From contig JADLFN010000054.1 in NCBI GenBank assembly GCA_020845475.1, positions 1-64,000 of the forward strand: a DNA stretch of 64,000 bases, written 5' to 3'. Below the pieces are notes generated by a model. The model had not been told where the DNA came from. It did not search any database and was given only the letters and a program-made list of their open reading frames with translations. This DNA comes from Planctomycetota bacterium. Its GTDB lineage: Bacteria > Planctomycetota > UBA8742 > UBA2392. Of this stretch, positions 63,170 through 64,000 are shown one piece after another. The translations under genes and the position numbers were made by a program. How positions within the stretch are numbered: position 1 is the first letter of the stretch; each line of letters starts with the position of its first letter.

Positions 63170-64000
63170 TTAGAACATCCACTGGAGCTGGACGCGGAAC
63201 TGCCAGATGTTCCAGTAATCGCTCTGGTCGTTAGCGATGCTGCCAGCACTGCGTGACGGCATGCCCTGTCCGGCGGGCGCGTTGGCCGGCACCGTGCCCG
63301 CGGCCACTGCGAGCTGGTACACCACATAAGTGAAGTCGGCCTGGAACTTCAGATTGTGGCCGAGCAGGTAGTAGCCCACGACAAGGCCGAATTCCGTTGA
63401 GTCAGGACGAAGCGCGTTGCGTTTGGTGCTTGCTCCGCCAAGCCAGAACTCGTCTGAATCGATCATGCCGTACCGTACGCCGACGTCGAGCTTCTTGGGC
63501 AGAATGAAGTAACCCACCTCAAACGTGAACGCGTTGTCCGTCAGGTCGCCGGGGAAAGCGCGGCCACTCGTCACTCCGTTACCCTGCAAGGGGCCAAAGT
63601 TGTGGAACTCGGTGTGGCGGTGAATCCAGGCGACGTTCACGCTCAAGCCGTGCCAGCGGAAGTGGCCGTCAAGAGTGATCGCGATCGTGTCCTGGCCCGT
63701 GGCAAAGCGGCCGGAACCCGCGCCGGTAATGGCGCCCGGGCGCAGTGCCGCATTGTTGAAGCGCGAGATCAGCCAGTTCATGCCGAATCCGACGGAGAAG
63801 AGCACTTTGTTGTAGGTGTCCTCGCCGCGCATATCGACCATGTCGTCGGCTACGTTGCCCAGCGGGTGCGTTTCAACGCGCAAGGCCGGCATCAAATCGG
63901 CGTCCACGGTGTTGCTGAACGCATCGGCGTTGACCGCGCGGTCCTGGTTGCGGAAATCGTTGTTCGCGCGCAGCGCACCGTTGAAAATGCCGACGACATA
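63170..64000 (-). CDS. Phosphate-selective porin (OprO/P)-like outer-membrane protein, partial
   Basis: 277 codons are visible; the start lies beyond the window end, as the frame stays open to 64000. The sequence consists of alternating amphipathic beta strands and turns of a 16-stranded porin (LISRFNNAALRPG, HFRWHGLSVNVAWIHRH, LDVGVRYGMI, FGLVVGYYLLGHNLKFQADFTY). It ends in the outer-membrane signal RVQLQWMF with a terminal Phe. It may take up nitrate, phosphate or organic acids; the substrate cannot be told. Its presence shows a diderm envelope. Confidence 0.85.
   Translation of the reverse strand, partial: YVVGIFNGALRANNDFRNQDRAVNADAFSNTVDADLMPALRVETHPLGNVADDMVDMRGEDTYNKVLFSVGFGMNWLISRFNNAALRPGAITGAGSGRFATGQDTIAITLDGHFRWHGLSVNVAWIHRHTEFHNFGPLQGNGVTSGRAFPGDLTDNAFTFEVGYFILPKKLDVGVRYGMIDSDEFWLGGASTKRNALRPDSTEFGLVVGYYLLGHNLKFQADFTYVVYQLAVAAGTVPANAPAGQGMPSRSAGSIANDQSDYWNIWQFRVQLQWMF

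Overview
The window is a high-GC, gene-dense bacterial chromosome segment with no rRNA, tRNA, CRISPR array or phage genes that I could see. Very large Ser/Thr kinase with WD40 and TPR repeats, a formylglycine-generating-enzyme-like protein, receiver/SpoIIE phosphatases, a bacterial alpha-2-macroglobulin and alternative complex III (ACIII) together suggest a Planctomycetota-like or other deep-branching heterotroph. This assignment is an inference from gene content only. The metabolism encoded is anaerobic: nitrate respiration, nitric-oxide handling and class I benzoyl-CoA reduction.

Layout. 1-530: the tail of an unknown gene and a mosaic repeat array carrying three copies of a perfect 28-bp palindrome. 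533-9617: purine nucleoside phosphorylase, PTS EIIA, GspF/PilC, a formylglycine-generating-enzyme-like membrane protein, a DUF167 protein, a secreted protein, two receiver-SpoIIE phosphatases and a small leucine-rich lipoprotein. 9620-22558: a 2307-residue kinase, a divergent TPR protein and an alpha-2-macroglobulin gene. 22609-24524 (minus): NifU-hemerythrin fusion, SseB-like protein, Rrf2 regulator. 24788-42790 (plus): one long respiratory operon (diheme cytochrome c, narG, hemerythrin, narHJI, two narK, actABCDEF). 42794-53834: tyrosine phenol-lyase/tryptophanase, a second Rrf2 regulator, then had-oah-dch-bcrCBAD, an SDR and a DUF2249-hemerythrin protein. 53903-58466 (minus): an adaptor/ATPase/two-permease ABC exporter. 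58553-61723 (minus): hemerythrin, FmdE-like protein and NnrS, divergent from moaA. 62810-64000 (minus): cupin and a partial porin.

How it fits together. Nitrate enters by NarK and is reduced by NarGHI. ACIII would pass quinol electrons to cytochrome c for later denitrification steps. NnrS, four hemerythrin-domain proteins and two cysteine-bearing Rrf2 regulators look like a nitric-oxide/oxygen response. MoaA supplies molybdenum cofactor for NarG. Electrons and carbon would come from aromatic compounds through benzoyl-CoA. A shared motif (AGA-NNN-TGATATCY) lies in three of the respiratory/NO promoters.

The most striking observation is a set of in-frame UGA codons. In the alpha-2-macroglobulin gene, UGA sits exactly where the thioester cysteine belongs (G-[UGA]-F-E-Q). 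It is followed 17 nt later by a perfect stem-loop with a GGU loop, in the right place for a bacterial SECIS. The first ABC permease (55051-56193) has two more in-frame UGAs, one directly after a Cys and followed by a perfect hairpin with a GGG loop. I read these as candidate selenoproteins, including a possible Sec-Gln selenoester. No selA, selB, selC or selD gene is in the window, so this needs the rest of the genome.
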